The notes beneath the pieces were generated by a model. The model worked only from the letters and a program-made list of their open reading frames with translations. It was not told the origin of the DNA and did no database searches. Source: JBDTGE01 sp050742975 (GTDB lineage Bacteria > Actinomycetota > Actinomycetes > Mycobacteriales > Jatrophihabitantaceae). Taken from it: DNA of 19,794 bases. The stretch is taken from contig JBOGDQ010000301.1 in the NCBI GenBank assembly GCA_050742975.1, positions 1-19,794 on the forward strand, read 5' to 3'. Made by a program: the position numbers and the translations under genes. Of the stretch, positions 8,074-14,980 are shown in pieces (positions within the stretch are counted from its first letter, which is position 1; each line of letters opens with the position of its first letter).

Positions 8074-8101
8074 CTCGATTACTCGAAACAGAGTATTCGA
8101 G
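8074..8101. promoter_or_regulatory. probable PadR operator (palindrome)
   Basis: The half-sites CTCGATTACTC (8074-8084) and GAGTATTCGAG (8091-8101) are separated by GAAACA. They match as an inverted repeat at 10 of 11 positions. The site starts 14 nt upstream of the padR start codon and covers the -10 box of its promoter, so a bound dimer would block transcription. It is AT-rich against the high-GC background. That PadR binds here is inferred from position. Confidence 0.8.
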
Positions 8102-8121
8102 ATGGAGGCAGCCCGTGTCAA
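8092..8121 (-). promoter_or_regulatory. promoter of the padR-ABC operon
   Basis: Read on the minus strand, a perfect TTGACA -35 box (8121-8116) is followed after 18 nt by AATACT (8097-8092) as the -10 box; GAATAC at 17 nt is an alternative. The -10 box lies in the right half of the palindrome at 8074-8101. A start near 8085 would leave a leader of about 25 nt containing the GGAGGAG ribosome site. Confidence 0.75.
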
Positions 8122-8138
8122 GCGTGAATCCGGGCCGG

Positions 8139-8144
8139 TACCGT
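8139..8144 (+). promoter_or_regulatory. -10 box TACCGT of a probable leaderless promoter
   Basis: TACCGT fits the actinobacterial TANNNT -10 pattern and ends 7 nt before the ATG at 8152. Transcription would start at or next to the start codon. There is no clear -35 box and only a weak GAGG as a ribosome site. Confidence 0.45.
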
Positions 8145-8151
8145 CGAGGCC

Positions 8152-8790
8152 ATGGACGATGCCCGACCGGACCCGGCGAACCCGCCCGCGCGGATCTCGT
8201 TCCAGAAGGCCACGGGCGATCAGGGAGTCCGGAAGGCCACGGGCGGTCAGGACGAGCCCCCGGACGTCGGCGAGTTCCGGCCGGGCTCGCCGGTCAGCCA
8301 GTGGGCGCTGGCCCGCTACCTGGTCGGCCGCGCGATCGGCGAGTCCGTGGGCAACAGCCTGATGATCGTCGCCGTGCTCGTCCTCGCCCTCGCCGCGCTG
8401 ATCTGGTGGGCCGGCTCGATCTTCTGGGCCGTCGTCGTCGGGATCATCGCGCTCGGCGTGCTGGCGCTCCGCGCGCTGATGCTGGCGGTGCTGCGCCGGC
8501 TCACGGCGACCCGGCAGTACGCGCCGCTCGAGGAGCGGCTGCGTGCACTCGTGTCGGACACCCGCGGTGACGTGCTGCGCGAGCTGCGCCGGATCGGGCT
8601 GCCCGGCCACACCTGGACGCTGCCGCTGCTGGGCCTGCGGCTGTTCCGGAGCAAGCGACGGCAGCAGACCCTGGAGCGGCTGAAGACGTTCCAGCTGGAC
8701 CGGGCGGTGCCGCGCTCGCGCATCGACGAGTTGCATCTGCTGCTGGCTTCTGTGGCCGGCCGTCCCGCCCCGCCGGCCCCGGGACACTGA
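8152..8790 (+). CDS. hypothetical membrane protein
   Basis: The product has 212 residues from ATG 8152 and I do not recognise its family. The N-terminal 65 residues are polar and include a duplicated KATG(D/G)Q motif. Two membrane segments follow at about 69-87 and 90-113. The C-terminal part (about 118-205) is charged and helical, with many Arg and Leu (LEERLRALVSDTRGDVLREL) and LLLASVAG near the end, and probably lies in the cytoplasm. It is divergent from padR with 92 nt between start codons, so the PadR palindrome could also influence it. It may be leaderless. A short hairpin overlaps its stop codon. Third-position GC is high and the opposite strand has no better gene, so it is likely real. 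Confidence 0.75.
   Translation: MDDARPDPANPPARISFQKATGDQGVRKATGGQDEPPDVGEFRPGSPVSQWALARYLVGRAIGESVGNSLMIVAVLVLALAALIWWAGSIFWAVVVGIIALGVLALRALMLAVLRRLTATRQYAPLEERLRALVSDTRGDVLRELRRIGLPGHTWTLPLLGLRLFRSKRRQQTLERLKTFQLDRAVPRSRIDELHLLLASVAGRPAPPAPGH
8206..8250 (+). repeat. 18-bp direct repeat in the hypothetical membrane protein gene
   Basis: aaggccacgggcgatcag (8206-8223) and aaggccacgggcggtcag (8233-8250) differ by one base. They encode KATGDQ and KATGGQ in the N-terminal tail. The 27-bp period keeps frame, so this is a recent in-frame duplication. Confidence 0.8.
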
Positions 8791-8811
8791 GCCGCGTGCA
8801 CAGCCGCGGCT
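8790..8811. terminator. short hairpin after the hypothetical membrane gene
   Basis: AGCCGCG (8790-8796) pairs with CGCGGCT (8805-8811) around an 8-nt loop, and the last base of the stop codon is in the stem. It could be a weak terminator. There is no U-tract. Confidence 0.4.
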
Positions 8812-8825
8812 GACAGACTGGCCGG

Positions 8826-8882
8826 GTGAGCGAACGAGTGAGCACAGCCACGTCCCCGCGGCCGACGAAGGAACTCGAGTGA
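8826..8882 (+). CDS. possible 18-codon leader ORF
   Basis: GTG at 8826 opens an 18-residue frame (VSERVSTATSPRPTKELE) whose TGA at 8880-8882 overlaps the GTG start of the next gene as GTGA. A weak -10-like CAGACT (8814-8819) ends 6 nt before the GTG, so the transcript could be leaderless and the small ORF could drive coupled translation of the downstream gene. Fourteen of 18 codons end in G or C. No family recognised; it may be chance. Confidence 0.35.
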   Translation: MSERVSTATSPRPTKELE

Positions 8883-9541
8883 GCGAGCCGTTCGCACCGC
8901 CGCCGAGCTGGGCGCCGCCGCCCGCTGCGGAACACCGCCCCGCGCACGGCCGGATCGACTATCGAGACCTTGTCGCGGTCGTCATCCTCATGTCGGCGGG
9001 GGGCGCCCTGCTCGGCCTGGTCTGGCAGTGGTGGAGTCCTGCAGGGCCGGCCGGGTACGTCATCGGACCGGGCCGGATCCAGCCGGACGAGACCGAGGCG
9101 TTCGTCGCGGGCGACGGCCGGTACGCGATGATCGTGGTGGCGTCGGGGATCGTGGCCGCGCTGCTCGTCTGGTTCGGCCGGATTGCCCGCGGGATCCCCG
9201 CGGTGCTCGCCCTGGCGCTCGGCGGACTGGCCGGCGCGGGACTCACCGCGCTCGTCGGGCACCTCACCGGCGGCGGCAAGGGCACCGGCAGGACCAACAC
9301 GGTCATCGATGCGCTGCCGCTGTCGGTGCACACGAGCGGGCTGGTGCTGGCCGAGGCGGCAGCGGCGGTCCTCGTCTACGCGCTGTGCGTTTCGTTCGCG
9401 CACGACGACGACCTGGGCGAGGCCGACCCGGCGCGCGATCTCGCCCGCGCCTCAGTTCGGCCGGATGTAGAGCTGCAGTACGCCGGGGGAGACGGCGATG
9501 GTCCGGGTGGCCTGCAGCAGGGCAATCTCCCGCCGCAGTAG
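8879..9541 (+). CDS. four-TM membrane protein, DUF2567-like
   Basis: The product has 220 residues from GTG 8879, 6 nt after AAGGA. A proline-rich cytoplasmic N-terminus comes before four membrane segments at about 31-53, 83-101, 104-126 and 148-169. An extracytoplasmic loop between the first two contains GPGRIQPDETEAFVAGDGRYA, the kind of loop seen in actinobacterial DUF2567 proteins. The assignment is from memory of the family pattern and is moderate. No function is known. The last 30 codons (from 9452) overlap the end of the convergent LON-domain gene on the other strand and are Gly/Gln-rich. They may be dispensable or the result of a lost earlier stop. Confidence 0.75.
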   Translation: MSEPFAPPPSWAPPPAAEHRPAHGRIDYRDLVAVVILMSAGGALLGLVWQWWSPAGPAGYVIGPGRIQPDETEAFVAGDGRYAMIVVASGIVAALLVWFGRIARGIPAVLALALGGLAGAGLTALVGHLTGGGKGTGRTNTVIDALPLSVHTSGLVLAEAAAAVLVYALCVSFAHDDDLGEADPARDLARASVRPDVELQYAGGDGDGPGGLQQGNLPPQ

Positions 9542-10144
9542 CGCGGCGGTGCGGGCCAGGCGTGCTGCCGCAGTCGGCTCCTCCAGCAGCTGCTGGCGAT
9601 CGTCGGACGTGAGTGGCAACTGCGCGGCCAGGTGGTAGGAGAGCTGATTGGCGTCGGTCGGTAGCGCGTCCTCGTTGCGGCGCCCGGTCAGGTCGTAGAT
9701 CATCCGCGCGTGCGTGGACTGCAGGGCGGCCACCATCGCGCACAGCTGCGGCGGCATCGGCCCGTCGCTCTCGTCGAAGTACTCGACCTCGGCCCGTAGG
9801 TACGCCTTGCCCTGGACCAGCCTGGTGATCCGGAATCGCCGGCTGCCGACCGTGAGCAGGTCCGACGCGCCGTCGTCGTACGGCTGCACCTCGAGCACCT
9901 CGGCGATCGTCCCGACGTCGGCGAACTCCGGTTCCTGCGCCACGCCGTTCGTCCCGACCTCGCTGCCGCGCGTCAACGACACAATGCCGAACGACGGTGT
10001 GCCGGGGCCGGTCGAGACGTCGGTCAGCAGCTCGCGATAGCGCGGTTCGAAGATGTGCAGCGGCAGCGGCATGCCCGGCAGTAGCACATGGCTGAGCGGG
10101 AACACAGGGATGACACTGGCCGCCTCGCTGCCCACAACGGTCAC
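9452..10144 (-). CDS. stand-alone LON substrate-binding domain protein
   Basis: About 230 residues. The N-terminal domain begins IPVFPLSHVLLPGMPLPLHIFEPRYRELL across roughly 15-43, the signature of the Lon protease N-terminal (substrate-recognition) domain. It continues with FGIVSLTRGSEV and VGTIAEVLEV. There is no AAA+ or Ser-Lys protease domain, so this is the small cytoplasmic form found widely in actinobacteria. Its role is unknown; binding of unfolded or modified proteins is a guess. A helical C-terminal part (about 140-220) is Ala/Leu/Arg-rich. The start is uncertain: GTG 10144, GTG 10135 and GTG 10177 are all in frame and none has a strong ribosome site. I chose 10144. Its 3' end overlaps the convergent gene by 90 nt. 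Confidence 0.85.
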   Translation of the reverse strand: MTVVGSEAASVIPVFPLSHVLLPGMPLPLHIFEPRYRELLTDVSTGPGTPSFGIVSLTRGSEVGTNGVAQEPEFADVGTIAEVLEVQPYDDGASDLLTVGSRRFRITRLVQGKAYLRAEVEYFDESDGPMPPQLCAMVAALQSTHARMIYDLTGRRNEDALPTDANQLSYHLAAQLPLTSDDRQQLLEEPTAAARLARTAALLRREIALLQATRTIAVSPGVLQLYIRPN

Positions 10145-10205
10145 GGTACTTGCCGCCGGCCCCGTTGCGGGGTCCACTTGATCGATGACGGCAGGGCAAC
10201 GGCTC

Positions 10206-10230
10206 GCCGAGGCCGATGACGACCCTCGGC
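10206..10230. terminator. hairpin between the MFS gene and the LON-domain gene
   Basis: GCCGAGG (10206-10212) pairs with CCTCGGC (10224-10230) around an 11-nt loop. It is 76 nt past the MFS stop on the minus strand and could end that transcript. No U-tract, so moderate at best. The remaining sequence of the 10145-10305 gap shows no clear promoter for the LON-domain gene. Confidence 0.4.
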
Positions 10231-10305
10231 GTGACGGTTGACCTCGGTGCCCGGCGGGTGATCGCGCTGGTCTGCGGGATGCCTCTCGCGGCGTAGCTCG
10301 GGCCG

Positions 10306-11835
10306 TCAGTGCATGACGGCCGGGATCACCGCCTCCTCGCCCGGGTCGCCCTGAGCCGGGGTCGCCTTGCGGTGCGGCAGCATGATGGCGGGAATCAGCG
10401 TCACCGCGATCAGGATCACCGCGACGGTGAACGTGATGGCGAAGCCGTGTGCGGTATCGGCGAAGCCCTGGGCCAGTTGCGCCGGCGTGAGTTTGTCGGC
10501 GATCGACTTGTCGTTGCGCGAGGCAATGGCGATGAGCGCGAACGGTGAGTTGCGCTCCTGGTTGGTGAGAATCACCGACATGACGGCGGCGCCGACGGAG
10601 CTCGCGATCTGCTGCGTGATGTTCATCAGCGTCGTACCGCGCGCGATCGTCGGCCCGGCGAGCGTCTGCAGCGCCGAGGTGAAGATCGGCATCATGGTCG
10701 CGCCCATGCCCAGCCCCATCACGAACAGCACGCCGAGCAGCAGCCCGTAGGACGTGTGCGCATCGACCTGCGTCAGCATGCCCATCCCGGCCCCGATCAG
10801 CACGATGCCCGGGACGACGATCTTGCTGATGGCGATCTTGTCGGCCAGGAAGCCGGCCAGCGGCATCGTCAGCATGGCGCCGATGCCCTGCGGCGCGACG
10901 AGTAGCCCGGCGTGCAGTGTCGTCTGCCCGCGAACCTGCAGGAAGTAGCTCGGGATCAGCAGGGTGGCGCCGAAGAACGCGACCGCGAACAGGAACATGG
11001 CGATCAGCGAGATCGTCAGCTGACGGTTCTTGAACAGTCGCAGGTCGATCAGCGGGTGCTCGGGGCGGAACGCGTGGCGCACGAATCCGAGGATGAGCAC
11101 GATGCCGATCGCCGCCGGGATAAGGACCCGAGCGGCGGCGACCGTGCCCTCGGCGGGGATCGACGAGACGCCGAACAGGAACAGCGCCAGGCCCGGCGAG
11201 AGCAGCAGCATGCCGAGGAAGTCGAAGGACTCGGACGGGCTGGGCGTGTCCTTCGGCAGCACCAGGTAGGCGTAGAGCAGCGCGCCGGCGCCGATCGGGA
11301 CGTTGATCAGGAAGATCCAGTGCCAGCTCGCCACCTCGATCAGCCAGCCACCGAGGATCGGCCCGGCGATCGGCCCCAGCAGCATCGGCACGCCGAGCAC
11401 GGCCATCACCCGACCGACGCGGTCCGGTCCCGCCGCCCGCGTCATGATCGTCATGCCGACCGGCATGAGCATGCCGCCGCCCAGACCCTGCAGCACCCGG
11501 AAGCTGATCAGCGAACCCACGTTCCATGCCGTGCTGCACAGCACCGAGCCCATGACGAACAGGATCAGCGCCGTCATGTACAGCCGCTTCGTGCCGAACC
11601 GGTCAGCGGCCCAGCCGCTCAGTGGGATCACGGTGGCCAGTGCCAGCGTGTAGCCGGTCATGGTCCAGGCGACGTTGGCGTAGCTGGTGTGGAAGACGGA
11701 CTGGAACGTCGGCAGCGCGACGCTGACCACGGTGATGTCGAGGATGGACATGATCGCGCCCAGGACGACGACACCAGCCACCTTCAGGACGGCACCGTCG
11801 AGCTTGGTGTCTGTGGACGTGGGCGGGGCGGACAT
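10306..11835 (-). CDS. DHA2-family multidrug MFS transporter (EmrB/QacA type, 14 TM)
   Basis: This is a proton-coupled drug exporter in the cytoplasmic membrane. The 509-residue product starts at ATG 11835, 6 nt after GAGGAGG; the frame stays open upstream to 12114 but that part crosses the hisD promoter and is not protein-like. TM1 carries the conserved Asp in SILDITVVSVALP. Motif A, GWAADRFGTKR, follows TM2, and motif C, GVPMLLGPIAGPILGGWL, marks the antiporter branch. The length and the hydrophobic pattern fit 14 segments. NVPIG and the R(V/L)LQG segment are typical of the EmrB branch. It is divergent from hisD and not obviously linked to histidine synthesis. Substrate unknown. A possible -10 (TAGCGT on the minus strand, 11923-11918) would give a leader of about 75 nt. 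Confidence 0.92.
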   Translation of the reverse strand: MSAPPTSTDTKLDGAVLKVAGVVVLGAIMSILDITVVSVALPTFQSVFHTSYANVAWTMTGYTLALATVIPLSGWAADRFGTKRLYMTALILFVMGSVLCSTAWNVGSLISFRVLQGLGGGMLMPVGMTIMTRAAGPDRVGRVMAVLGVPMLLGPIAGPILGGWLIEVASWHWIFLINVPIGAGALLYAYLVLPKDTPSPSESFDFLGMLLLSPGLALFLFGVSSIPAEGTVAAARVLIPAAIGIVLILGFVRHAFRPEHPLIDLRLFKNRQLTISLIAMFLFAVAFFGATLLIPSYFLQVRGQTTLHAGLLVAPQGIGAMLTMPLAGFLADKIAISKIVVPGIVLIGAGMGMLTQVDAHTSYGLLLGVLFVMGLGMGATMMPIFTSALQTLAGPTIARGTTLMNITQQIASSVGAAVMSVILTNQERNSPFALIAIASRNDKSIADKLTPAQLAQGFADTAHGFAITFTVAVILIAVTLIPAIMLPHRKATPAQGDPGEEAVIPAVMH

Positions 11836-11930
11836 GGAGCGCCTCCTCGGGCGGTACGGCTTCGATGCGGTCTGCAATGCTGGCGACGGCGATGGCCGGA
11901 ACCAGCGCCGCAGGTCGACGCTATCGCGGG

Positions 11931-11951
11931 GCGCTGACACCGCGCTGACAC
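11931..11951. promoter_or_regulatory. tandem direct repeat in the MFS-hisD intergenic region
   Basis: GCGCTGACAC occurs at 11931-11940 and again at 11942-11951, an 11-bp period of about one helical turn. It lies just upstream of the possible -10 box of the MFS gene and about 50 nt upstream of hisD. The spacing fits a regulator binding side by side on one DNA face. No regulator gene is adjacent, so the target is unknown. Confidence 0.5.
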
Positions 11952-11989
11952 ATTTCGCACACGGCAAGAACCCGACCCGCCCAGGCCCG

Positions 11990-11995
11990 TAAACT
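11990..11995 (+). promoter_or_regulatory. -10 box TAAACT of the his operon, probably leaderless
   Basis: TAAACT ends 6 nt before the GTG of hisD (12002). Transcription would begin at the first base of the start codon, giving a leaderless mRNA. This fits the absence of any Shine-Dalgarno sequence before hisD. No recognisable -35 hexamer. There is no room for a his leader peptide or a T-box in such a transcript. Confidence 0.65.
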
Positions 11996-12001
11996 GGGCC
12001 G

Positions 12002-13306
12002 GTGCTGCGCCGCCTTGATCTGACCGCCGCCGAGCAGGCCGACCTGCGCCGCGTCCTGCCGCGGGCCGCTGTCGACGTCAACGTGGCCGTCGAGGCGGTG
12101 ACGCCGGTCGTCAACTCGATCGCCGAGCGCGGCTACGCGGCGGCGCGCGAGGCCACCCTGCGCTTCGACGGGGTCGATGTCGCCGAGCCGCGCGTGCCGG
12201 AAGCCGCCCTGTCCGACGCTCTCGCCGCCCTGGACCCGGCCGTTCGCGACGCACTGGTCGAGTCGATCCGGCGGGCCCGCATCGGCCACGAGGCCCAGCG
12301 TCGCGAGACGGTGCAGACGCAGATCGTCCCCGGTGGCGCGGTCACCGAGCGCTGGGTCCCGGTGCGCCGCGTCGGGCTGTACGTGCCCGGCGGCCTGGCC
12401 GTGTACCCCTCCAGCGTGATCATGAACGTGGTTCCCGCGCAGGTCGCAGGCGTCGCGTCGATCGCGGTCTTCTCGCCGGCGCAGAAGGAGTTCGGTGGGC
12501 GGCCGCACCCGACGATCCTTGCGGCGTGCGCGCTGCTCGGCGTCGACGAGGTGTACTCCGTCGGGGGCGCGCAGGCGATCGCCCTTGCCGCATATGGGGA
12601 TCTGGCTGCGGGCATCGAACCGGTCGACGTGATCACCGGCCCCGGGAACGTCTATGTCGCGGCGGCGAAGCGGTTGGTGCGGGGGATCGTCGGCATCGAC
12701 GCCGAGGCCGGCCCTACCGAGATCGCCGTGCTCGCGGATTCGACCGCCGACCCGGTCCACGTCGCGGCCGACCTGATCAGCCAGGCCGAGCACGACACGC
12801 TCGCCGCGTCCGTGCTGGTCACCGACTCGACGCAGCTTGCCGATGCCGTCGACGCCGAGATCGAACGCCAGCTCGCGCTGACCAAGCACGTCGAGCGGAT
12901 CACCGCGGCGCTGTCCGGTCAGCAGTCGGCGACGGTGCTGGTCCGCGATCTCGAGCAGGGGCTGGCCGTCGTCGACGCGTACGCGGCCGAGCACCTGGAG
13001 GTCATCACCGCGGACGCGCGCAAGTGGGCCGAGCGGGTCACCAACGCCGGCTGCATCTTCGTCGGCACGCACGCCCCGGTCTCGCTCGGTGACTACTGCG
13101 CCGGGTCCAACCACGTACTGCCGACCGGCTGCACCGCGCGGCACGCCTCGGGGCTCTCGGTGCAGTCGTTCCTCAAGGGCGTGCACCTGGTCGAGTACAC
13201 GCGGGACGCCCTGATCGAGGTCGCTCCGCACGTGCTCGCCCTGTCGGCGGCCGAGGACCTGCCCGCGCACGGCGCCGCCGTGTCCGTCCGGCTACCGCAC
13301 CGATGA
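12002..13306 (+). CDS. hisD: histidinol dehydrogenase
   Basis: This zinc enzyme oxidises L-histidinol to L-histidine in two NAD-dependent steps, the end of the pathway. The product has 434 residues, full length. Zinc ligands are Q261 and H264 (SQAEHD), D364 (LGDYCAGSNH) and H423 (LPAHGAAV). The catalytic pair is E330-H331 (AAEHLEV). The signatures VPGGLAVYPSSVIMN and ITGPGNVYVAAAKR are intact. It starts at GTG 12002 with no ribosome site but a -10 box 6 nt upstream. It is the first gene of the his operon and its stop overlaps the hisC start as ATGA. Confidence 0.97.
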   Translation: MLRRLDLTAAEQADLRRVLPRAAVDVNVAVEAVTPVVNSIAERGYAAAREATLRFDGVDVAEPRVPEAALSDALAALDPAVRDALVESIRRARIGHEAQRRETVQTQIVPGGAVTERWVPVRRVGLYVPGGLAVYPSSVIMNVVPAQVAGVASIAVFSPAQKEFGGRPHPTILAACALLGVDEVYSVGGAQAIALAAYGDLAAGIEPVDVITGPGNVYVAAAKRLVRGIVGIDAEAGPTEIAVLADSTADPVHVAADLISQAEHDTLAASVLVTDSTQLADAVDAEIERQLALTKHVERITAALSGQQSATVLVRDLEQGLAVVDAYAAEHLEVITADARKWAERVTNAGCIFVGTHAPVSLGDYCAGSNHVLPTGCTARHASGLSVQSFLKGVHLVEYTRDALIEVAPHVLALSAAEDLPAHGAAVSVRLPHR

Positions 13307-14394
13307 CGACGCTGGACGACCTGCCGCTCCGGGACGAACTACGCGGCCAGTCGCCGTACGGCGCGCCGCAGCTCGACGTCGCGGTGGCACTGAACGTCAA
13401 CGAGAACCCGTACCCGCCAGGCGAGGCGGTCGTCGAGGACATCGCCCGGGCGGTCGCGGAGGTCGCACGGACGCTGAACCGGTACCCGGACCGCGAGGCG
13501 GTGACGCTGCGCGCCGACCTGGCCTCGTACCTCGTCGCCGACGGCGGTGTCGGGCTGAGCGTCGCGAACGTGTGGGCGGCGAACGGGTCCAACGAGGTGA
13601 TGCAGCACGTGCTGCTCGCCTTCGGCGGTCCCGGGCGCACCGCGCTGTCGTTCGCGCCGACGTACTCGATGTACCCGGAGTATGCGCGTGACACGCACAC
13701 GGGGTGGGTCACCGGGCGCCGCGCGGAGGACTTCTCGATCGACCGCGACGGCGCGCTGGCCGCCATCGCCGAGCACCGGCCGTCGGTGATCCTGCTGGCC
13801 TCGCCCAACAACCCGACCGGCACCGCGCTGCCGCTCGACATCATCGAGACGATCCTCGACGCCGCACCCGGTGTGGTCGTGGTCGACGAGGCGTACGCGG
13901 AGTTCCGCCGCTCGGGGACGCCGAGCGCGCTCACCCTGCTGCCTGATCACCCCCGCCTGCTGGTTACCCGGACGATGAGCAAGGCCTTCGCGCTCGCAGG
14001 CGGTCGGCTTGGCTACGTGGCGGCCGACCCCGCCGTGATCGACGCGTTGCGCATCGTGCGCCTGCCGTACCACCTGTCCGCAGTGTCGCAGGCGGTGGCC
14101 CGGGTTGCGCTTGCGCATGCCGACGAACTGCTGGCCTCCGTTGCCGAGCTGCGCGCCGAGCGCGACCGCACCGTCGAGTGGCTGCGGGCGAGCGGGCTGC
14201 GGGCCGCGGACTCGGACGCCAACTTCGTGCTGTTCGGGACGTTCGAGGATCGGCACGCGGTGTGGCAGGGCCTGCTCGACCGCGGCGTGCTGATCCGCGA
14301 GACTGGCCCGGACGGCTGGCTTCGGGTCTCCGTCGGGACGGCCGAGGAGATGGCGGCGTTCGAGCGAGCACTGGAAGAGGTACGCAATGGCTAG
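13303..14394 (+). CDS. hisC: histidinol-phosphate aminotransferase
   Basis: This PLP enzyme converts imidazole-acetol phosphate plus glutamate to histidinol phosphate. The 363-residue product is of normal length for a class I/II aminotransferase. The PLP lysine is K227 in TMSKAFALAGGRLGY. N-terminal NVNENPYPP, ASPNNPTGTALP, VVVDEAYAEF and the C-terminal substrate arginine in WLRVSVG are all present. It begins 4 nt inside hisD (ATGA) and ends 8 nt inside hisB, so translation is coupled. In some actinobacteria such enzymes also act on aromatic amino acids; that cannot be judged here. Confidence 0.96.
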   Translation: MTTLDDLPLRDELRGQSPYGAPQLDVAVALNVNENPYPPGEAVVEDIARAVAEVARTLNRYPDREAVTLRADLASYLVADGGVGLSVANVWAANGSNEVMQHVLLAFGGPGRTALSFAPTYSMYPEYARDTHTGWVTGRRAEDFSIDRDGALAAIAEHRPSVILLASPNNPTGTALPLDIIETILDAAPGVVVVDEAYAEFRRSGTPSALTLLPDHPRLLVTRTMSKAFALAGGRLGYVAADPAVIDALRIVRLPYHLSAVSQAVARVALAHADELLASVAELRAERDRTVEWLRASGLRAADSDANFVLFGTFEDRHAVWQGLLDRGVLIRETGPDGWLRVSVGTAEEMAAFERALEEVRNG

Positions 14395-14980
14395 GACCGG
14401 CCAGATAGAGCGGGCGACCGCAGAGACGAAGGTGCTCGTCGAGATCGATCTCGACGGGGTCGGCCGCACCGACGTCGCGACCGGCATCGGGTTCTTTGAC
14501 CACATGCTGTCCTCGTTCGGCAAGCACGGCCTGTTCGACCTGACCGTCCACGTCGAGGGCGACCTGCACATCGACGGGCACCACACCGTCGAGGACGCCG
14601 CGATCGCGCTCGGGCAGGCGTTCGCCGAGGCCGCCGGCGACAAGGCCGGCACCCGCCGCTTCGGCGACGCGACGATCCCGATGGACGAGTGCCTCGTCTC
14701 GGCCGCCGTCGACCTGTCCGGCCGTCCCTACCTCGTGCACAACGAACCGGCCGGCGCGCCGCCCACGATCGGCCCGCACTACGCGACGACGCTGACCCGC
14801 CACGTATTCGAGTCGTTCACCCACCATGCGGCGATCGCGCTGCACATCAACGTGAACGCCGGCCGCGACTGGCACCACATCACCGAGGCGCAGTACAAGG
14901 CGGTGGCCCGCGCGCTGCGTGCCGCCGTGGAGATCGACCCGCGTGTCGAAGGTGTCCCGTCCACCAAGGGCGTGCTCTGA
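14387..14980 (+). CDS. hisB: imidazoleglycerol-phosphate dehydratase
   Basis: This manganese enzyme dehydrates imidazole glycerol phosphate to imidazole-acetol phosphate. The product has 197 residues: the dehydratase alone, without the histidinol-phosphate phosphatase domain of the enterobacterial fusion, so the phosphatase must be encoded elsewhere. Metal-binding signatures are FFDHML (D38, H39), HIDGHHTVED (H65, H66, E69) and the second half FTHHAAIALHINVNAGRDWHHITEA. It begins inside hisC, 8 nt overlap, with AGAGG in the hisC end as a ribosome site. Its TGA overlaps the unusual CTG start of hisH. An SD-like AAGGG lies in its last codons. Confidence 0.97.
   Translation: MARTGQIERATAETKVLVEIDLDGVGRTDVATGIGFFDHMLSSFGKHGLFDLTVHVEGDLHIDGHHTVEDAAIALGQAFAEAAGDKAGTRRFGDATIPMDECLVSAAVDLSGRPYLVHNEPAGAPPTIGPHYATTLTRHVFESFTHHAAIALHINVNAGRDWHHITEAQYKAVARALRAAVEIDPRVEGVPSTKGVL

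Noticed and set aside
8074..8101. Reading the padR palindrome as a terminator of a plus-strand transcript
   Set aside because: It is AT-rich with a 6-nt spacer, lies over promoter boxes and follows no plus-strand gene; an operator explains it better.
9452..11539. Extending the LON-domain protein to 695 residues through the MFS gene
   Set aside because: The extra part is an out-of-frame shadow of the MFS coding sequence on the same strand; the recognisable domain begins near 10120.
11836..12114. Starting the MFS transporter at 12114
   Set aside because: The extra 93 residues overlap the hisD start and promoter and are not membrane-protein-like; ATG 11835 has a strong GAGGAGG site.
12028..13270. 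Minus-strand open frame opposite hisD
   Set aside because: It is a GC-bias shadow; hisD has all catalytic and metal residues.
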